Positions 6,638 through 8,177 of a stretch of 8,177 bases of DNA are shown piece by piece. The stretch spans positions 1 through 8,177 of the forward strand of contig CAADVE010000117.1 of NCBI GenBank assembly GCA_900752425.1, given 5' to 3'. Position 1 is the first letter of the stretch, and the number at the start of each line of letters is the position of its first letter. The translations under genes were made by a program, and so were the position numbers. Under the pieces are notes generated by a model. The model was given only the letters and a program-made list of their open reading frames with translations, made no database searches and had not been told where the DNA came from. Source of the stretch: an uncultured Collinsella sp. (GTDB taxonomy: Bacteria > Actinomycetota > Coriobacteriia > Coriobacteriales > Coriobacteriaceae).

Positions 6638-6922
6638 CTATCCCTCGTCGCCGGCGTCGTACACGATATCGAGGCCACAAACAGGGCATTTCTCCGGATA
6701 CACCAGCATATGAACGCCTGTCCGTTTTCTCACTTCGTCGCTGAGCCTGTCGCGCGCATCGATGAACCGAATGTCGAGACACGGTATTTGCGAGCCGCAG
6801 CAAGGGCAGGTGACGACAAACGACCCGCAATCAACCTCTACGCTCGGAAACATATTGTTGTCTATAAGGGCACACGGCAGTTTTCCGTACTTCCCCATCG
6901 CAATATCGCCTCGCCAGCTCAT
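6638..6922 (-). CDS. Small zinc-ribbon-like protein, unknown function
   Basis: I place the start at ATG 6922-6920, giving 94 residues, because GGGGAG (6933-6928) lies 5 bases upstream. Longer in-frame starts up to 6994 lack such a site and would add a tail without family features. Two knuckles, CPCC (39-42) and CPVC (79-82), are set 36 residues apart and fit a zinc ribbon; C32 and C48 are further cysteines. The region between them contains D-I-R-F-I-D-A-R-D-R-L and an acidic end (YDAGDEG). I do not recognise a named family. It shares orientation with the HNH gene upstream (122 bases from its stop), so one transcript is plausible, although the strong ribosome site allows independent translation. 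It could be a small regulatory or nucleic-acid-binding protein; that is inference only. Confidence 0.7.
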   Translation of the reverse strand: MSWRGDIAMGKYGKLPCALIDNNMFPSVEVDCGSFVVTCPCCGSQIPCLDIRFIDARDRLSDEVRKRTGVHMLVYPEKCPVCGLDIVYDAGDEG

Positions 6923-7044
6923 ACACGCTCCCCTCTCGCTATACAAATCAGGAAGAGCATGCACCGGCGAGCGTACGCGAGATTGCATCGCCACGCGATC
7001 CGATCAAACAACACGATCGTCAAAGAATGCCAAAGCCAAATACG

Positions 7045-8127
7045 CTAATACGGCAGAAGCCCCGCCTTTTCACGCTTCTTTTCCGAGCGATCGAACTCAA
7101 TGCGATGGGCCTCAAGAAACACCGTATTGGGTCGCCACTGACGCTCATTCGGCTGTCTTAGCGTCGCACCCGCAAAGGAAGCGTAGCCGGTCTTATCCAG
7201 CAGGTACGATCCACACAGCCGATATTCACCGCAAACAGGCTCAAACGAAATCAGATGAGCATCGAATAAAGCATGTAAGTCGCGCCGAAGCAGAATACCG
7301 TTGCTGGCAACCTGCGATTTGGGTCCCGAGTAATTCTCGATATGTGCAGCCTCCAGAGCTTCGCTGACGCCGCAGTCCGACACCGCGCAACGGCCATCAT
7401 AGGCGGCAACGAGCTGCTTGCGGAACCATTGCTGCCCCAATCGCTCGCGCCTTAACGCATAGCGGACCTTTTCGTCGTCGGTCGCACCCTGTCCGGCAAA
7501 CTCAATATCGACGGGTATGTGCTTCAGATAACTCATGTCGGGCGCAAAACGAGGGTCCGGTCCGCCTTTATGAACAGGACCGTGCAGAACAAACCATCCG
7601 TTTTCGGGCTCGAACCGCTCAACAAACGCAAGGCCGAGCACCTTATAGCCCACCTCGGTTGCAAATATGACTCCGACTGGGACGCCACATTCCATGCAGT
7701 TGAGCATTTTACGGTTGTAATTCTGGTCTCGAGAACCAACGGCGCCTGGCGCTTGGACCGAATACTTAATGACCCACGTACCGTCATCCAAATAGAGCGG
7801 AGGCACATCGGTGTAGAAGCTCTTTTTAGAGTTATGGACCGAAAGCGCAAAGATCTTATTGGGATCTTGCTTCACCCGATCCTGGCCCGGCCAGAAGATC
7901 CCTGAATCCCGCGTTACGGGAAAGAAGTCCGAGCCGATTCTCAAACGGTACTGATACTGAGGGCTATCTTCCTTGGTGTGGTGCGGAAGGCTGGTCCAAA
8001 CGCCGCCGCGCTGTTCCTCACCCAGAAACCACTCCCATGCCTCAACGTATTCAGAAGGCACGAGACTGCAGGCACGGTCATAGCTTGGTCCATCCATCAA
8101 CGGAACAGCAAGGTCAATGTCGTTCAT
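7045..8127 (-). CDS. HNH endonuclease with SRA-like N-terminal region
   Basis: The predicted product has 360 residues. ATG 8127-8125 is preferred because AGGTG (8138-8134) lies 6 bases upstream; the GTG three codons earlier overlaps that site. The C-terminal half is an HNH_2-type nuclease domain: R-C-A-V-S-D-C-G (246-253), L-E-A-A-H-I (258-263) with His262, S-N-G-I-L-L (275-280) with Asn276, and D-L-H-A-L-F-D (283-289) with His285. All three HNH positions are intact, so it should be a metal-dependent nuclease. Residues about 57-185 (GIFWPGQ, ALSVHNS, DDGTWVIKY, then N-R-K-M-L-N-C-M-E-C-G-V-P) follow the pattern I associate with SRA/YDG-like base-recognition modules fused to HNH nucleases in McrA-type proteins. 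A type IV, modification-dependent restriction role is therefore likely but not proven. No methyltransferase accompanies it. Some stretches are AT-richer than the left-hand genes (25 of 60 GC at 7801-7860, against 43 of 60 at 961-1020 in glmM), consistent with transfer. Confidence 0.85.
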   Translation of the reverse strand: MNDIDLAVPLMDGPSYDRACSLVPSEYVEAWEWFLGEEQRGGVWTSLPHHTKEDSPQYQYRLRIGSDFFPVTRDSGIFWPGQDRVKQDPNKIFALSVHNSKKSFYTDVPPLYLDDGTWVIKYSVQAPGAVGSRDQNYNRKMLNCMECGVPVGVIFATEVGYKVLGLAFVERFEPENGWFVLHGPVHKGGPDPRFAPDMSYLKHIPVDIEFAGQGATDDEKVRYALRRERLGQQWFRKQLVAAYDGRCAVSDCGVSEALEAAHIENYSGPKSQVASNGILLRRDLHALFDAHLISFEPVCGEYRLCGSYLLDKTGYASFAGATLRQPNERQWRPNTVFLEAHRIEFDRSEKKREKAGLLPY

Positions 8128-8167
8128 CGCCAGCACCTACAACCATACGAACGCGAGTCATGCCCCT

Positions 8168-8177
8168 CAATAATATG
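8168..8177 (-). promoter_or_regulatory. Possible -10 element for the HNH gene at the window edge
   Basis: On the minus strand, the last ten bases read CATATTATTG, which contains TATTAT/TATATT-like -10 hexamers about 45 bases upstream of the HNH start. The matching -35 would lie outside the window, so this cannot be confirmed. Confidence 0.25.

Noticed and set aside
6428..7905. Open frames of 128-206 codons on the + strand overlapping the zinc-ribbon and HNH genes
   Set aside because: The opposite strand has cysteine knuckles and intact HNH motifs with good ribosome sites; these frames have neither.
1..8177. CRISPR arrays, rRNA, riboswitches and insertion sequences
   Set aside because: No regularly spaced repeats, no rRNA segments, no recognisable riboswitch core and no transposase frame were seen on either strand.

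Overview
The window looks like chromosome from a GC-rich member of the Actinomycetota, most likely class Coriobacteriia (Collinsella-like). This is an inference from gene content, from Shine-Dalgarno sites of the GGAGG type, and from GC-rich third positions in the housekeeping genes. No species marker such as rRNA is present.

Left part (1-5214), core-type genes. The window opens inside the 3' end of an M32-family metallocarboxypeptidase gene on the + strand. It converges on a minus-strand pair: a 776-residue membrane-anchored DUF4012 protein, followed 3 bases later by glmM (phosphoglucosamine mutase, UDP-GlcNAc synthesis). The two convergent units are separated by a strong hairpin (302-340) that may be a bidirectional terminator or a REP-type repeat. 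Upstream of the DUF4012 gene, on the same strand, is a ten-helix EamA/DMT-family transporter with its own ribosome binding site.

Middle (5215-5913). A tRNA-Val(GAC) gene with encoded CCA (5504-5578) has a clear sigma70-type promoter (TTGCCA, 17 bases, TATATT) and a textbook intrinsic terminator (5587-5623). About 290 bases on either side of the tRNA unit carry no well-supported protein gene, only a few inverted repeats and one doubtful small membrane ORF.

Right part (5914-8127), accessory-looking genes. These are a DUF5710-type protein with two cysteine pairs (+), a 94-residue CxC/CxxC zinc-ribbon-like protein (-), and an HNH endonuclease (-). The HNH protein has an N-terminal region resembling the SRA/YDG-like modules of McrA-type, modification-dependent restriction enzymes. 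The position next to a tRNA gene and the mix of nuclease and small zinc proteins would suit a small defence or accessory island, but no integrase, attachment-site duplication or transposase is visible.

Working together: the DUF4012 protein and GlmM are probably co-expressed and point to cell-envelope biogenesis. The HNH nuclease and the small zinc-ribbon protein are co-oriented, 122 bases apart, and may form one transcription unit. I see no clear evidence of a wholly new multi-gene system. The most attractive candidates are the HNH/zinc-ribbon pair and the DUF4012-glmM coupling.
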